The position numbers and the translations under genes were made by a program. Positions 9,750-20,545 of a stretch of 64,000 nt of DNA are shown here, piece after piece. The DNA lies in assembly GCA_032871835.1 (NCBI GenBank), contig CM065299.1:44342706-44406705 (forward strand). The letters are read 5' to 3'. The notes under the pieces are model-generated. The model was not told where the DNA came from, ran no database searches, and worked only from the letters and a program-made list of their open reading frames with translations. The stretch is from Dipteronia dyeriana (taxonomy: Eukaryota > Streptophyta > Magnoliopsida > Sapindales > Sapindaceae). Positions within the stretch are counted from its first letter, which is position 1. Each line of letters opens with the position of its first letter.

Positions 9750-10370
9750 TTAGCAAAGTCGATGCATGCTTATTGCATACACCAACTTTTCAAAAGTTGA
9801 TTTAGGTAATGATTTAGTAAACATATTTGCAAGATTATCTGTATACCGTATTTGCTTAACATCAATTTGTCGGCTCTGTTTAAGTTCATGAGTATAGAAA
9901 AATTTAGGAGAAATATGTTTAGTTCTATCTCCCTTGACATATCCCCCTCTAATTTGAGCAATGCAAGTTATATTATCCTCAAATATCTGTGTTGGCATTT
10001 CTACAGACAAGGAAAATCCACAGGTATTTGAATATGATGAATGACTGACCTCAACTAAACACATTCTCGACTTGCTTCGTGAAGTATGATGATTTTAGAA
10101 TGATTAGAGGATGTTGCAACAAAAGTCTGTTTTATGGAGCACCATGATATTGTTGTGCCATTATAAGTAAAATCATATCCCGTTTGTGAACGAGGCTTGT
10201 GGGGATCAGATAGATATCCAGCATCAGCATAACCAAGTAAACCAGAATTTTTTTTAGTTTTTGTATAAAATAATCCTGAATCTTTTATTTTTTTTTGTGT
10301 AACGAAAAAGATGTTTGATCCCATTCCAATACCTTCGAGTTGGTGTTGAACTGAATCTAGCCAGTACATT
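9750..10370 (-). pseudogene. C1 RNase H
   Basis: Two open pieces in different frames: 10055-10369 contains LLGYADAGYLSDPHKPRSQTGY (Asp residues of the active site) and ISWCSIKQTFVATSS. 9750-10064 contains IFEDNITCIAQ, TKHISPKFFYTHEL and YTDNLANMFTKSLP, the conserved C-terminal block of plant copia RNase H. This domain ends the polyprotein, and its stop is about 250 bp before the LTR. A frameshift at about 10060 breaks it. Confidence 0.8.
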
Positions 10371-11376
10371 CACAGAGAATGCAATATCTAGTCTAGTACA
10401 CTGAGCCAGATATAATAAAGCATAATTGCATTAATATATGGTACCTCAGGACCAAGTATCTTTTCACCATTTTCTTTCGAGCTGAATGGATCCCTTTTAG
10501 GATCAAGAGTTCTGACAACCATAAAAGTACTTAATGGAGAGAATTATCTATATGGAATCTTTTTAAAATCTTTCAATATACTAATTGATGGACACGTATT
10601 TCATTTGATCTATGCTCAATCTTGAGGTCGAGACAATATTTTGTCTTTTCCAGATCTTTCATTTCAAATTTCTTTTTTCAAGTATTCAGCAGTTTTTAGG
10701 AGTTTCCCAAGAGTTCCAATTAAGTTCATATCATCAACATAAACTGTTATGATAGCAAATCCAGATTCTGATTTCTTTTTGAAGGCCACATGGGCATATA
10801 AGATTATTAATTTACCCTTCATTCATCAGATATTCACTGAGACGGTTATACCACATTTGTCTAGATTTTTTTAATCCATACAAGGACCTTTGTAATTTTA
10901 TTGAATACAAATTACGAGATTTCAAGTTACATGCTTCTAGCATTTTAAATCCATCAGGAATTTTCATATAAATATTTGAATCTGGTGAACCATACAGATA
11001 AACCGTCACTAAGTCCATTAGATGCATCCCGATCTTTTCAAGACAACCATGCTTATCAGAAATCGAAACGTAATTATATCCATCACTGGTGAGTATAAAA
11101 ACTCATTTGTACATAATAGGTTTGACATTTTCAGGCGTCTAGATTATTGATACAAATACTTTACGTTTAACTAATGAAGTCAATTATGTTTGGATTAAAA
11201 AATTCCGTTTAGGCCAATCAAATCTCTGTCTACAATCATTTAGATTATGAGGTTCATAATCACCATTTATAATTTTAGTTGTCACTATGTATGAAGATAC
11301 ATCAACGATGATTGTTTCTTCATGATTCCACAAATCTCTTGTATAATTTATAGAAATTTCCTCATTTCTACATTAT
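10371..11376 (-). pseudogene. C1 reverse transcriptase fragment
   Basis: The best part is 10812-11027 (DLVTVYLYGSPDSNIYMKIP, RSLYGLKKSRQMWYNRL). Upstream (11030-11376) the minus strand preserves the lead-in with RDLWNHEETIIVDVSS and EPHNL...FDWPK but with several stops. The YVDD block (about 10720-10750) is broken. The catalytic MDVVTAYLYG-type Asp is kept as MDLVT. Truncated at its 5' end by C2. Confidence 0.7.
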
Positions 11377-13159
11377 TGTATTGAAGGGAAAATAAAACCA
11401 CGCGCAGCGGAAGCATGAGAACATTTAGAAAATTATAAAATTAGGGTTTGCATATAAATATTTTTTTTCCCTTTTATGTAACGAGAACCTTAACCCTAGA
11501 TCAATTGATGTATATAAAAAGTGTCGTACCTTTTTCTCGTGACGATTGAACAAGCACCGAATTGATTCTGTAAGATCATCCAATCCAATCACGAATGTGA
11601 ATCACCTAGGAGTGTGGGCTCCCTTTCTTTAAATTGTATACCTGAGGATGGAGACAAACAAAATCTTTTCTTTGTTAGTTACAAATATCCTCCAAGAGAA
11701 AAATCCAAGAACGTCCGGTCACTTGTGAATTATCAATCCAATTGATTGAAACTCGTGTGAACCTGATTTGATTTTGTACACAAAACCCTTTTGATGTAAA
11801 GGATACTAGTGTCCTATCAAAAACAAAAACGTTCTCTTTTTCTCTTTTCTCCTTGGTCGAATTCTACACCCTTTATCTATGAGTTGATCAAATTTTGTCT
11901 AGAGCAAAAACTAAATATTTCTACCTCAAAATTCTCTCTTGCTAGGCCAAATTCTCTCTTAAAAATTACCTAGCATGGCCGAAATCTTCATCATAGAATG
12001 CTTAGGGCTGATCGAAATTCACAAGGGTATATATATAGGATCACAAATACTTTCCTAAGAAGGATTTACTTGATTGACAAGAATTCTTTCCTTAGGTGGA
12101 TTTATTTGGTAGTTAAGAATTCTTTTATAAAAGGAATTCTATCCTCTTATATATTTAGGAGCTGGCCCAAATTAACAAGAATATATATTAGGATCACAAA
12201 TCCTTTCCTAAGAAGGATTTACTTGGTTGTTAAGAATCCTTTCCTTAGGTGGATTTACTTGGTGGTTAAGAATCCTTTTCTAAACGAAATTCTATCCTCC
12301 ACCAAAACTCTTAATCCATCTCAATAGTGTATTTGTAACCATATTGAAGACTTCATAATTTGATTAGATAAATAATTCCGTTTATTTATCTACTTATCAA
12401 ATAGTCTTTAATATTAATTATACTACCAATAATAGTATAATTTTAGGAGACCATCTCCTACTAAGAAAAAGATTTTAACTTTTAATTAAATAATTAATTA
12501 ATCACCACATTAATTAGTTTCCATTTAATTAAATAATAAAATAAAATAATATAATTAAGCTATTCCAAATAGCCTTGCCGCCCAACTCGTATATATGGGC
12601 AAATATATTATTTTCTTATTTTATTAAATCCATTTGACCTTTATAAAAAGTCCACATGTGAACTAGACCCATTCTTAAAAAAAGAAACAAGTCCACATGC
12701 CTCAATACAATTCTAGATGGACCCCTAAATTGGTCCGGTAGAATATATCAAGTGATACATACAAGTTCGTGTAGATTGGGGATCTTAGCGGGCTGTCTTG
12801 ATTTAAGCTCCAATAGACACAACCCAATCACAATCAACAAATGATTCACTTAGGTCTGATTTATTTAATTTTAGTTCATTCCACTAAAGAACTAAAATTG
12901 AACTCTTAAATATAGATAGAATAAGTTGATGTTACTCATTCATACCCTAGACAACCTTATTGGAGAAAGTGTATCCTCGTGAAGAATATCAGTAATCGCC
13001 AAGAGCTCATAGACCGCCTATAACTCTCCAAGTTACCATATTTACTCATATGACCACATTTTGAATTTGGATATTTTGTTAAACTAGAAATCACTTTATA
13101 AATATGAAAAGATTATCAAATACATTATTATACTCTTGCTATCGAGCATAATCCAAACA
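11377..13159 (-). repeat. 3' LTR of C2 (1783 bp)
   Basis: On the + strand it begins TGTATTGAAGG and ends ATAATCCAAACA. It aligns in reverse complement with both C3 LTRs (for example the block with TAATCTAGGGTTAA and the AT-rich stretch 12480-12560). A 154-bp tandem duplication (12006-12300) makes it differ from C3 in that area. Confidence 0.8.
12006..12305. repeat. 154-bp tandem duplication inside C2 LTR
   Basis: The unit containing AAATT(C/A)ACAAG...GGATCACAAAT...CTTTCCTAAGAAGGATTTACTTG occurs twice (about 12006-12159 and 12160-12305). Each unit also contains two smaller repeats of the type GGATTTACTTGGTGGTTAAG. The resulting 109-codon ORF is a by-product of the repeat and not a gene. Confidence 0.75.
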
Positions 13160-13170
13160 ATCTCCCACTT
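13160..13170 (-). promoter_or_regulatory. Polypurine tract of C2
   Basis: The minus strand reads AAGTGGGAGAT directly before TGTTTGGATTATG. The same tract precedes the right LTR of C3 at 27847-27857. Confidence 0.75.
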
Positions 13171-13173
13171 GCT

Positions 13174-13745
13174 CTATGGCAAATGTGTCATATCTCTCAT
13201 CACCATATTCTCTAGATACCTATAAAAACTCTTTTGTGGAAGAGCCTTTGTAAAAGGATCCGCTATATTTTCTGCTGACGCGATCTTGGTAATCGTCACG
13301 TCACCCCTATGCACAATTTCCCATAGAAGGTGATACTTTCTTTCAATGTGTTTCCCACTCTTATGACTTATTGGTTCTCTCGAATTAGCCACTGTTCCAC
13401 TATTTTCACAATAGATAATGATCTACTTTTTTGCATAAGGAACCACTTCCAAGTTAATCAAGAATTGGCGAAGCTAGACAACCTCTTTAGCAGCCTCTCA
13501 TGCGACAATATACTCGGCTTCCATGGTGAAATCGGTAATACAAGATTGCTTGATACTCCTCCATATGACTGCCCCTCCTCCAATAGAAAACACAGATCCT
13601 GATGTTGATCTCCTGCAGTCAAAATCTGACTGAAAATCAGAATCTGTAAACCCAACGAGAATTAAATCCCCTCTAGAGTATACAAGCATATAATCTCTCG
13701 TTCTCCTAAGATATTTGAAAATATGCTTGACTGCTGTCTAGTGAT
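13174..13745 (-). pseudogene. C2 RNase H
   Basis: The upstream piece 13498-13689 contains GFTDSDFQSDFD, STSGSVFSIGGGAVIW and FTMEAEYIVA. The downstream piece 13174-13392 contains HIERKYHLL and ENIADPFTKALPQKSF, and runs to the normal C-terminus just before the polypurine tract. A frameshift or stop lies near 13440-13500. It is homologous to 27345-27840 in C3. Confidence 0.8.
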
Positions 13746-15058
13746 CAAGACCAGGCTTCGATTGAAACCTGCTAACTATGCCCATAGCAAAACAAATATA
13801 TGGTCTAGTACATAGCATTGCAAACATGAGACTTCCTACTGCCGAAGCATATGGAATCCTACTCATGAATTACTCTTCATGCTCATTCTTAGGAGCTTGT
13901 TCCTTAGAAAGTTTGATTTCATGTCTGAAAGATAACATACCTTTCTTGGAATCTTGCATAGAAAACGTAGACAAGATTTTATCTATGTATGAAGCTTGGG
14001 ATAATGCAATCGTTCTATTCTTTCTATCACTTATGACTTGGATACCAAGAATATAACTTGCTTCTCCTAAGTCCTTCATATCAAATTGTTTTGCCAACCA
14101 TTATTTTATTGATGTCAATACACCTATATCATTTCCGATGAGTAGTATATCATCAACTTAAAGAACTAGAAAAACCAACTTGTTGCCTTTAATCATTTTG
14201 TATGCACAAGGTTCGTCAAGGTTTAGAATAAATCCAAAACTTTTCACGGCTTGATCGAACCTTATGTTCCAGAATCTGGATGTTTGTTTTAATCCATATA
14301 TGGATCTTTGCAACTTGCATACCCTTTCCTCTTGGCATTTTTCAATGAATCCTTTTGGTTGCATCGTTTAGATACTTTAGTCAAGACTTCCATTTAGGAA
14401 AGCTGTCTTGACATCCATTTGCCAAATCTCTAGGTCTAGAGATGCCGCAATGGATAATAGTATCCTAATGGATTTAAGCATGGCCACATGAGAGAAGGTT
14501 TCTTCATAATCGATACCTTCCTTCTGTGTATAACCTTTAGCTACCAATCTAGCTTTAAAGGTTTTCCACCTTTCCATTCATTCTTCTTTTCCTCTTGTAT
14601 ACCCACTTGCACCTGATGGGTTTTATCCCTTTAGGCAAGTCTACAAGAGTCCGGACTTTGTTTTTGAACATAGATTCGATTTCGGATTGCATTGCCTTTT
14701 GCCAATGGTGACTATCAATATCTTTCATTGCTTCCTTGTACGTATGGGGATCATCATCATCCGAAAGAATCTTTATAAATTCCCTTAGACCGATGTATCT
14801 CTCGGGTTGTCTAACAACCCTTCCATTACGATGAGGCATGTAGATTGTTGATCTAGTGTTGGTACGGAACTTACAATTGGGCTTGGTTGCGAAACCTCTT
14901 GTGGAATTGTCCTCTTCCAAAAGTTTAGCATTTGTCAAAACAAATACTTTAAGATCTGAAGGACTATATAAATAATATCCTTTTGTTCCTTTTGGATACC
15001 CTAAAAATATACATTTTTCTGAACGGGATTCCATCTTGCATGTCTTTCCTTTTAACAC
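13746..15058 (-). pseudogene. C2 reverse transcriptase and preceding linker
   Basis: Open pieces are 14555-15058 (linker after integrase, ending near [17 protein letters not shown]), 14377-14577 ([38 protein letters not shown], with the first catalytic Asp), 14158-14364 (CKLQRSIYGLKQTSRFWNIRF) and 13870-14097 (FDMKDLGEASYILGIQV). The Tyr codon of the YVDD box is a TAA stop (14158-14160, minus strand). C2 keeps the segment SYIDKILSTFSMQDSKKG, which C3 has lost in part. Confidence 0.85.
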
Positions 15059-15872
15059 GTGCGCAAGACATCCAAATATCCTTAAGTGTTGTACACTAGG
15101 CTATCGCTCAGTCCATAACTCATGCGGTGTTTTAGGAACCTATTTAGATGGTACATCGTTTAGAATGTACTTTGCAGTTTGTATAGCATATCCCCAAAAA
15201 GATTTACGGAGTGTTGATTAACTTAACATAGACCTAACCATATCCAAAAGATTTCTATTTCTCCTTTCTGCCACCCCATTTTTTGGAAGTGTGCCTAGTG
15301 CAGAAAACTGAGAAATTATCCCATTATAATTAAGATATTGTTGAAACTCACCAGATATACAAGATTTTTATGCATTTCTCAAGCTGATTTTCAATTTCAG
15401 CTTTAAATGTTTTAAACATGTCAAAAGCATCATACTTATGTCTCATGAGATACACATAGCCAAATCTTGAGTGATCATCCGTGAAAGTGATGAAGTACTC
15501 ATATCCACCTTTAGCTTGAATGCTCATAGGTCCACACACACTAGTGTGTATCAAACCTAAACATTCAGTGGCTCTTGTGCCTTTGGTCGTAAATGACCTT
15601 TTTGTTATTTTACCTTCCAAAAAAGATTCACAAGTTGGTAGATCATCAACCTTTAAGTCACTTAGAGGTCCGTCACATACCAATCTTTTAATCCTATTAA
15701 GGTTAATATGACCAAGGCGCAAATGCCATAGGTAGGTTTCATCTTTTGATAATTTTACTCTTTTATGATTTGGTTCTGTTGATTCCGTTTCTAACAAGGG
15801 AGAGATATTTCCATGCAAATAGAATAAATCATTTGCCAATGTACCTTTACAAACAAATTTGTTATTCTTACC
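15059..15872 (-). pseudogene. C2 integrase (5'-truncated)
   Basis: An open reading stretch 15348 to 15872 begins at the T2 junction; the apparent ATG at 15879-15881 lies in the T2 LTR and is an artefact. It has the zinc-binding HLRLGHINLNRIKRL block, but the second Cys of the CxxC is Phe (PTCESF). The first catalytic Asp (IHTDVCGP in C3) is Ser at about 15540-15542. From 15340 down to 15059 the core continues with stops. Two key residues are lost, so it could not act even if intact. Confidence 0.8.
15868..15872. other. Possible left target-site duplication of T2
   Basis: TTACC lies immediately outside the TG of the T2 LTR. The right partner would be beyond the lost 5' LTR of T2, so it cannot be checked here. 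Confidence 0.25.
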
Positions 15873-16759
15873 TGTTGACATCGATTTCTGGATGTATGAA
15901 AAAAATCAACAAGAATTGGATTTTAGCTGTGATTTCAAAGAGAGAGAGAAAGAGAAAGTAATCGGACGCAAGTTTATGTGGTAAAACTCTAATGACCGGA
16001 GAAACGTCCATGGGTGGCTGAATATTCAACTAAGACAAAATCCACTATTGAAAAGATTTACAACTCTCGATCTCTCTTTTTCTCTCTGTATTTTTCTATA
16101 TGCTTTCTGTGTATCTTTTGTGATGAGATTATGGGTCTATTTGTATGTCCATAGAACCCTAATCCTCTTTGTACAAGTAATAAAAGATCTTTGTATTTAA
16201 CTATGATTGGTTACTTGTTTGAAGTAGTCTATCTTCTTTTCTATTTCGGAGACTGGTATTGAGATCGAATGGGACTCTAGTGATGTAGTCCAGTTAGGGC
16301 TTATTTCTTTATAAAAGCATAGTCTTTTTAAAGATATAAAATTGTTGCCTGATTTAATACCTTTTCTGTTTGGTATTCTATTCTTCTTGGAATTCCTCTT
16401 ACATATGAATATCTTCACTTTTGTAACGACTCGACTCGTGTAAGCTGCGCGCTGGGCTTTTTATTCGGTTTTCTTCATTTTTGTCCCAAGTAGAACACGA
16501 TATTAGCTAGTCCCGAATGACATCATCTGATCCCGACTACAAAATGTCATCAACTAGCCCCGAACATCTTTAACTGACCCCGAGTAGTATATGATGTCAG
16601 TTGACCCCGAGTAGGTTTTGTTCAATACTTGTTTACTCGGGCTTCTCTTCTTTGGTGATGTCTTATAGGATATTTTCTGAATGCCTATTCGGATGTCCAC
16701 ATGGTAATTTTATCCTCTTTGTCAATTACGTATACGTCTGATAAAAATTACATACGACA
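15873..16759 (-). repeat. 3' LTR of T2 (887 bp)
   Basis: On the + strand it begins TGTTGACATCG and ends CATACGACA. It matches the T0 LTR (582-1483) in reverse complement end to end. The minus-strand U3 (about 16500-16620) has repeated TGATGTCAG and TTGACCCCGAGTA units. Confidence 0.85.
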
Positions 16760-16770
16760 ATACCCCCTTA
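16760..16770 (-). promoter_or_regulatory. Polypurine tract of T2
   Basis: The minus strand reads TAAGGGGGTAT directly before TGTCGTATG, the LTR start. This shows that the LTR to its left is the 3' LTR. Confidence 0.7.
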
Positions 16771-17263
16771 AAATATTTTTACCGAACAGGGTTTTATTCC
16801 AGGCAAAAGTATTTTAATCAACCTTTCAAGTTTTCGTCTCTATAACGCCAGGGTAAATGTCTTGTCATAATGGCATGTCTTAATGGTGACCCTGTAAATT
16901 CAATTTGCCTTCTCACGCGATATCTCAATGATTGCGACATTTTGGAGTTTTGACGGCCTTTAGCCAGTTCTTCTCTTAACGCGTGTCCTCTACCACTTTG
17001 TTTCTCGATGCCATTTATGAGAAGCTACCTACTCGTCTCCTAGTGCGCCGCCTACGTCATCAAATCTTGTCATTGATTTTTCTCGCCTTGAGATCTTAGG
17101 GTTTCGTGCTATTACCCCTTTAAATTCTCCACTGAGGAGTTGCATTGGTTCTTTCTCAAGGACTCAAACCAGAAGCTTTTCCAGCCCAGATTTCTTTACG
17201 CAGAAAGTCGCTATTCTCCGTTGAAGATTTTGCATCAGATTTCTTTATTCAAGGTTAGTTTTA
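16771..17263 (+). other. Leader of the T2 antisense ORF
   Basis: There is no ORF of note. It is conserved with 1-570 in reverse complement, including ATGCCATTTATGAGAA and the stretch before the ATG at 17264. Conservation of a 500-bp leader in both copies fits an untranslated region of the antisense gene, but simple shared descent explains it equally well. Confidence 0.45.
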
Positions 17264-17431
17264 ATGAATCCGACTTCCCGTCATCGACATTTTACTATAG
17301 CTCTCGAGGCTCTTGATCGTGGGGATTTTCAACTGGTATCTTGCGCTCGAAGATTTTTGGGGGAAATCTCCCTGGATGAACCTCTTTTTTTAGAAGTCGA
17401 TGTTTATGGGCTTTACCCTAACGTCCATTTT

Positions 17432-17713
17432 AGTATGTATCCAGTTCTGATTCTGATTCTGATTCATCTAGTTCTGAATCTGTCATTTCTAATCACAGGG
17501 TACCACTTCAATCAAGGATAGGAAAACATCAAAGTAAAAGCGAAGTTCATAAGCACAACTCGAGCAGCGTTTAGTATGTATCCCGTTCTGATTCTGATTC
17601 TGATTCATCTAGTTCTAAATCTGTCATTTCTAATCACAGGGTACCACTTCAATCAAGGATAGGAAAACATCAAAGTAAAAGCAAAGTTCATAAGCACAAC
17701 TCGAGCAGCGTCT
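17432..17713. repeat. 141-bp tandem duplication in T2 antisense ORF
   Basis: Copy 1 is 17432-17572 and copy 2 is 17573-17713, both beginning AGTATGTATCC and with only a few differences. Each holds TTCTGATTCTGATTCTGATTC-type triplet repeats coding Ser/Asp-rich sequence. The near identity means a recent duplication. Confidence 0.9.
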
Positions 17714-18561
17714 GGATCAGGGAGCAGATTATTAATGAGCAAGATGTTGAAAAAGAGTTCAGAAAATCTTATCTTTCTTTCTCTGTTGATCACCCGAGTG
17801 GGTTTGACGCCGAACCGAACGTGGTCGGGGTAGAAGAGATAGGGAAGTATCATGCCCGATTCGATTTGGATAATTCAATTACTCTGGTTCCTGCTGGTGA
17901 TAGAGTTTCGTGGAACCCTCCCTCGAGCATGGTGGCAATCTATAGGTCCATGCTTTAATACGGCATTACTCTTCCTCTGCACCTGTTCATTAATTGGTTT
18001 CTCGCTGAAGCAGGGATCGCTCCAGCTCAATTAGCCCCGAATAGCTACAAGATCTTGATGTGCATGTGGCACATGTGAAGCCGAATGAACCTATCACCGC
18101 CTTCCCCGAAAGAAATCAGGCACTTCTACATGCTAAGGCAGTCTAGTAAGACAGAGACCTATTTCCTCATGTCTAACCCGTTAGATTGCTGGGTCCCTAA
18201 GGGGACAAAGGTGAATCGAAGAGTTGGCACCACTGATGAAGCCAAGAACAGGGGCTTCCTATGGGAATTTCCTTCGTCCAATAAGTACTCAAAGAACAGT
18301 TGGTTTTTTGTCGGAGGAAATCTAGGGGTTGAAGTCACTCTCTCGGCTGAGGAAACTCAGAGGGCGTTGAAAGTTCCCCATTTTTTCTGTTCTCCCGAGG
18401 TATGGAACAAGAAAAAACTTGAATTGAGTGATACTGAGCTGACCACACTTGCTCGGGCAGTAGTTCGTACTCTAGAGAAGATGAGCATGACTTATCTTTT
18501 CAACGAGAAAAAGATGATAGAACTCGGCTTCTCTAGCCAGATTTCAGGCTATCGCAGGCAA

Positions 18562-18581
18562 TGTAAGTGATCTTTGTGCAC

Positions 18582-18615
<34 letters not shown>

Positions 18616-18642
18616 TAACATGATTCCCCTTTTTCTTCTAAG
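18562..18642 (+). other. Candidate intron 1 of T2 antisense ORF
   Basis: The donor GTAAGT follows the codons for GYRRQ/C. The acceptor TTTTCTTCTAAG ends at about 18642. The interior is T-rich and holds a (TA)n microsatellite (18583-18613). In T3 a GTAAGT donor sits at the equivalent protein position (after EISARLKS, minus strand near 35880), with an acceptor near 35780. A shared position in two diverged copies argues for a real intron. Confidence 0.5.
18583..18613. repeat. (TA)n microsatellite
   Basis: About 31 bp of pure TA dinucleotides inside the candidate intron of the antisense ORF. It is absent from the T3 intron, which has a short TAA/TTA run instead. Confidence 0.9.
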
Positions 18643-19444
18643 TGTATGACTCGGACATCGTCTGTGATCTTTAAGCTCGTCAAGTGAAGTCAATTCTTCA
18701 AGCGAGACAAAAAGAAGCTTCTCGTCAGAGTGAATAGGGATTTTCCCCACCAGAGTCAAATGAGGACCCTGATGAGGTTGACGACCAGATTCATAAAAGT
18801 GTCCCCGAGGAAGTCATTCGGCCGACCATAAGAAAGTCAAGTGGCCCAAGTGGCCATACTTAGGAGTTGTCTGTAGATGAAGGGAGGCATAGTAATGGTC
18901 TTGGTAAGGGGCCTGGTGGATCGAGCTTCCCGGTTGTGGTCCCTACCGAGCGGACAAACACCGGTGATAGAGGTAAAACCTCTAAGAGACAAGTAAATAC
19001 AGATTCCAACTTTTTTGAATCCTTTCGAGAGGATTTTCAGGAAGTTCCCTCAGCTGATCTTGGATTTCATCGCTAATGGGCTGAGAAAAGGAAGGTGATC
19101 GATTCTTTCGCTCTTCCACTCACCCTCATAAGGTTCCTCGGGTGGTTTCATTCATCGATTTCAGTGATGAAGTCACCGGAGCTGAGAATCCCCCGAGCGT
19201 TGTTGTTAAAGCATTGGCGGGTGCAGAGACTTCAAACCCGATTAGGGGCTCTTCCCCCCAGCCCCCCCTCAAGGTTGAAGATGCCAGAGCTGAACCTTTG
19301 GTAGGCCCTTCCTATCCTTCCCTGAGGATCTATTACAGGCGATGTCATTGGATCGGGCTTTCATCGGGGATAACCGCTGGAGCTATTTTCGGGATGGCTC
19401 TTTAATGGAGCGTCTTCAAAATATTTTCAACGGTGCATCTTATG

Positions 19445-19506
19445 TAGGTTTTATTCCCAACTTTCATCGTCTTTCTTACTAGATTTTTGATTATGTTTCC
19501 TTGTAG
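19445..19506 (+). other. Candidate intron 2 of T2 antisense ORF
   Basis: A GTAGGT-type donor (about 19446) and the acceptor TTTCCTTGTAG ending at 19506 directly precede ATGGTGGCCGAGTTTGC, the start of the coiled-coil part. T3 has the acceptor TTTCTTTTAG before GTGGTGGAATTGGC at the matching place (minus strand, about 34418). The acceptor is convincing; the donor is weaker and not preserved in T3. Confidence 0.4.
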
Positions 19507-20347
19507 ATGGTGGCCGAGTTTGCTAAGCTGGTTCAGACACAACAACATCAAGCCGATCGAATATGGCGTCTTGAGGCTCAGTTGAAAGAAAGTGAAGATA
19601 GTCGTGCTCAGGTTGAGGCGGCTTACCAAAAGGAGGTGGGTTCTGCCCAAGTGTTTACCGACCACTGTTTAGCGAAGCAAGTGGAGGCTGATTAAAGAGC
19701 TTCTTTGGTAGAGGAGAAGGCTATGTCACTGCAAAACCTGTTGTCTTCTGCAATCAATGCTTAAGGCCGAGCAGGAAGCATAACAGTTTTAGTTGGCATA
19801 TGAAAAGAAAATTGAAGACTTGGAACGCCAGGCTTTGACAGTCGAATCCCTATCCAAAGAGGCCAGGCTAGAACTTGAAGTCCAGGGAGTTGATCATTTT
19901 AAAAGATCTCCTGCTTACGATGCCCTTCTTCTTCAGGAATTTTAGCAAGGGATAGTTTCAGCTGGCGAGTTTTTTAAGGTCAAGAATCGGGTAACTGAAA
20001 AAGCCTGAACCAACTGGGAGCTGTTGATCAAGAATCATGTGGATCGGTCCCTAGAATCTCTTCTGACTCAGATGAAGGAGTGAAGAGCTTATTGTCGTGT
20101 CGAGGTAGAGAGCCCAACCCATGCATTTGGAGGTTCCATCTGAGCACTCCCTCTCGACCTTTTATGCCAGTTAGAAGTCGGTCGTGGAAGGTGTGGTGCC
20201 TGATGTCGGACCGATCCCGATAGAAGATAACACTAAATGGATGGATGATTCGGTCGATACGATCGCTTAACCTTCCAATGAAAGTCTATTCTGTGAATAT
20301 GAAATGGTGCCCGACTCGAGCATCAACAAGAGTTCTAAATCCTCCTA

Positions 20348-20545
20348 AACACCTTGATTTGTTTTGTAGAATTTGTTTTTAAAGATTTTTTGTAACGATT
20401 CTTTGTAAAGATTATCAATGAAATTTTGAGTTAACTGTAATTCTGAAAACCGAGTGGTTTGATCTGATTCATTGCTATAGGAATTTCACCGAGTCTTCTT
20501 CAACTTGATTCAATTGTTGCCGAGTATCTTATTAAACCAGCTTTT
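20348..20545. other. T2 spacer, left part
   Basis: This follows the end of the antisense ORF. It holds the first copies of a short repeat (CCGAGTATCTTATTAAACC near 20519, a variant near 20487) that resumes at 30029 beyond C3. Both the antisense ORF and pol would end transcription in this spacer. Confidence 0.55.

Larger units (their letters stand above)
9229..11376 (-). mobile_element. Ty1/copia element C1, 3' part
   Basis: Minus-strand order is an RT fragment (11376 down to about 10500), RNase H (10369-9750), a 3' non-coding region with two polypurine tracts and a short 3' LTR (9497-9229). It is cut off at 11377 by the LTR of C2, so its 5' half is missing from this side. Stops and frameshifts are frequent. 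RT motifs (MDLVTVYLYGSPDSNIYMKIP) place it in a different copia family from C2 and C3. Confidence 0.8.
11377..15872 (-). mobile_element. Ty1/copia element C2 (Tork/Angela-like), 3' part
   Basis: Minus-strand order is an integrase fragment from 15872, RT, RNase H, a polypurine tract (13160-13170) and a 3' LTR (13159-11377). It belongs to the same family as C3: the integrase peptides are nearly identical, as are the LTR segments. Its 5' half is missing because Tat element T2 starts at 15873. It lies inside C1. Stops at many sites, one replacing the Tyr of YVDD, show that it is dead. Confidence 0.85.
17264..20347 (+). pseudogene. Antisense extra ORF of T2 ('transposase (putative) gypsy type'-like)
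   Basis: The ORF is encoded opposite to pol, between pol and the 3' LTR. Parts in order: N-terminus from the ATG at 17264 (ALEALDRGDFQLVS), a 141-bp tandem duplication, a central domain at 18085-18558 (FLWEFPSSNKYSKNSWFFV, FFCSPEVWNKKK, EKKMIELGFSSQI), an acidic/Ser-rich middle (about 18640-19400) with VSFIDFSDEV, and a coiled-coil tail from about 19507 (QADRIWRLEAQLKESEDS). The central domain and the layout match the putative 'gypsy type transposase' proteins often annotated in plant genomes, which are in fact retrotransposon extra ORFs. Stops and shifts break it. The function is unknown. Two candidate introns are listed separately. Confidence 0.65.

Noticed and set aside
11998..12327. 109-codon ORF with repeated RRIYLVVKNPFL
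   Set aside because: It is the translation of the tandem duplication in the C2 LTR; the homologous LTR of C3 gives it on the other strand with no conservation as protein.
15879..15881. ATG as start of C2 integrase ORF
   Set aside because: It lies in the T2 LTR; the ORF crosses an insertion boundary.
15873..17263. T2 LTR and leader as a solo LTR unrelated to the downstream ORF
   Set aside because: The polypurine tract and the parallel arrangement in T0 show that LTR, leader and antisense ORF belong to one element.
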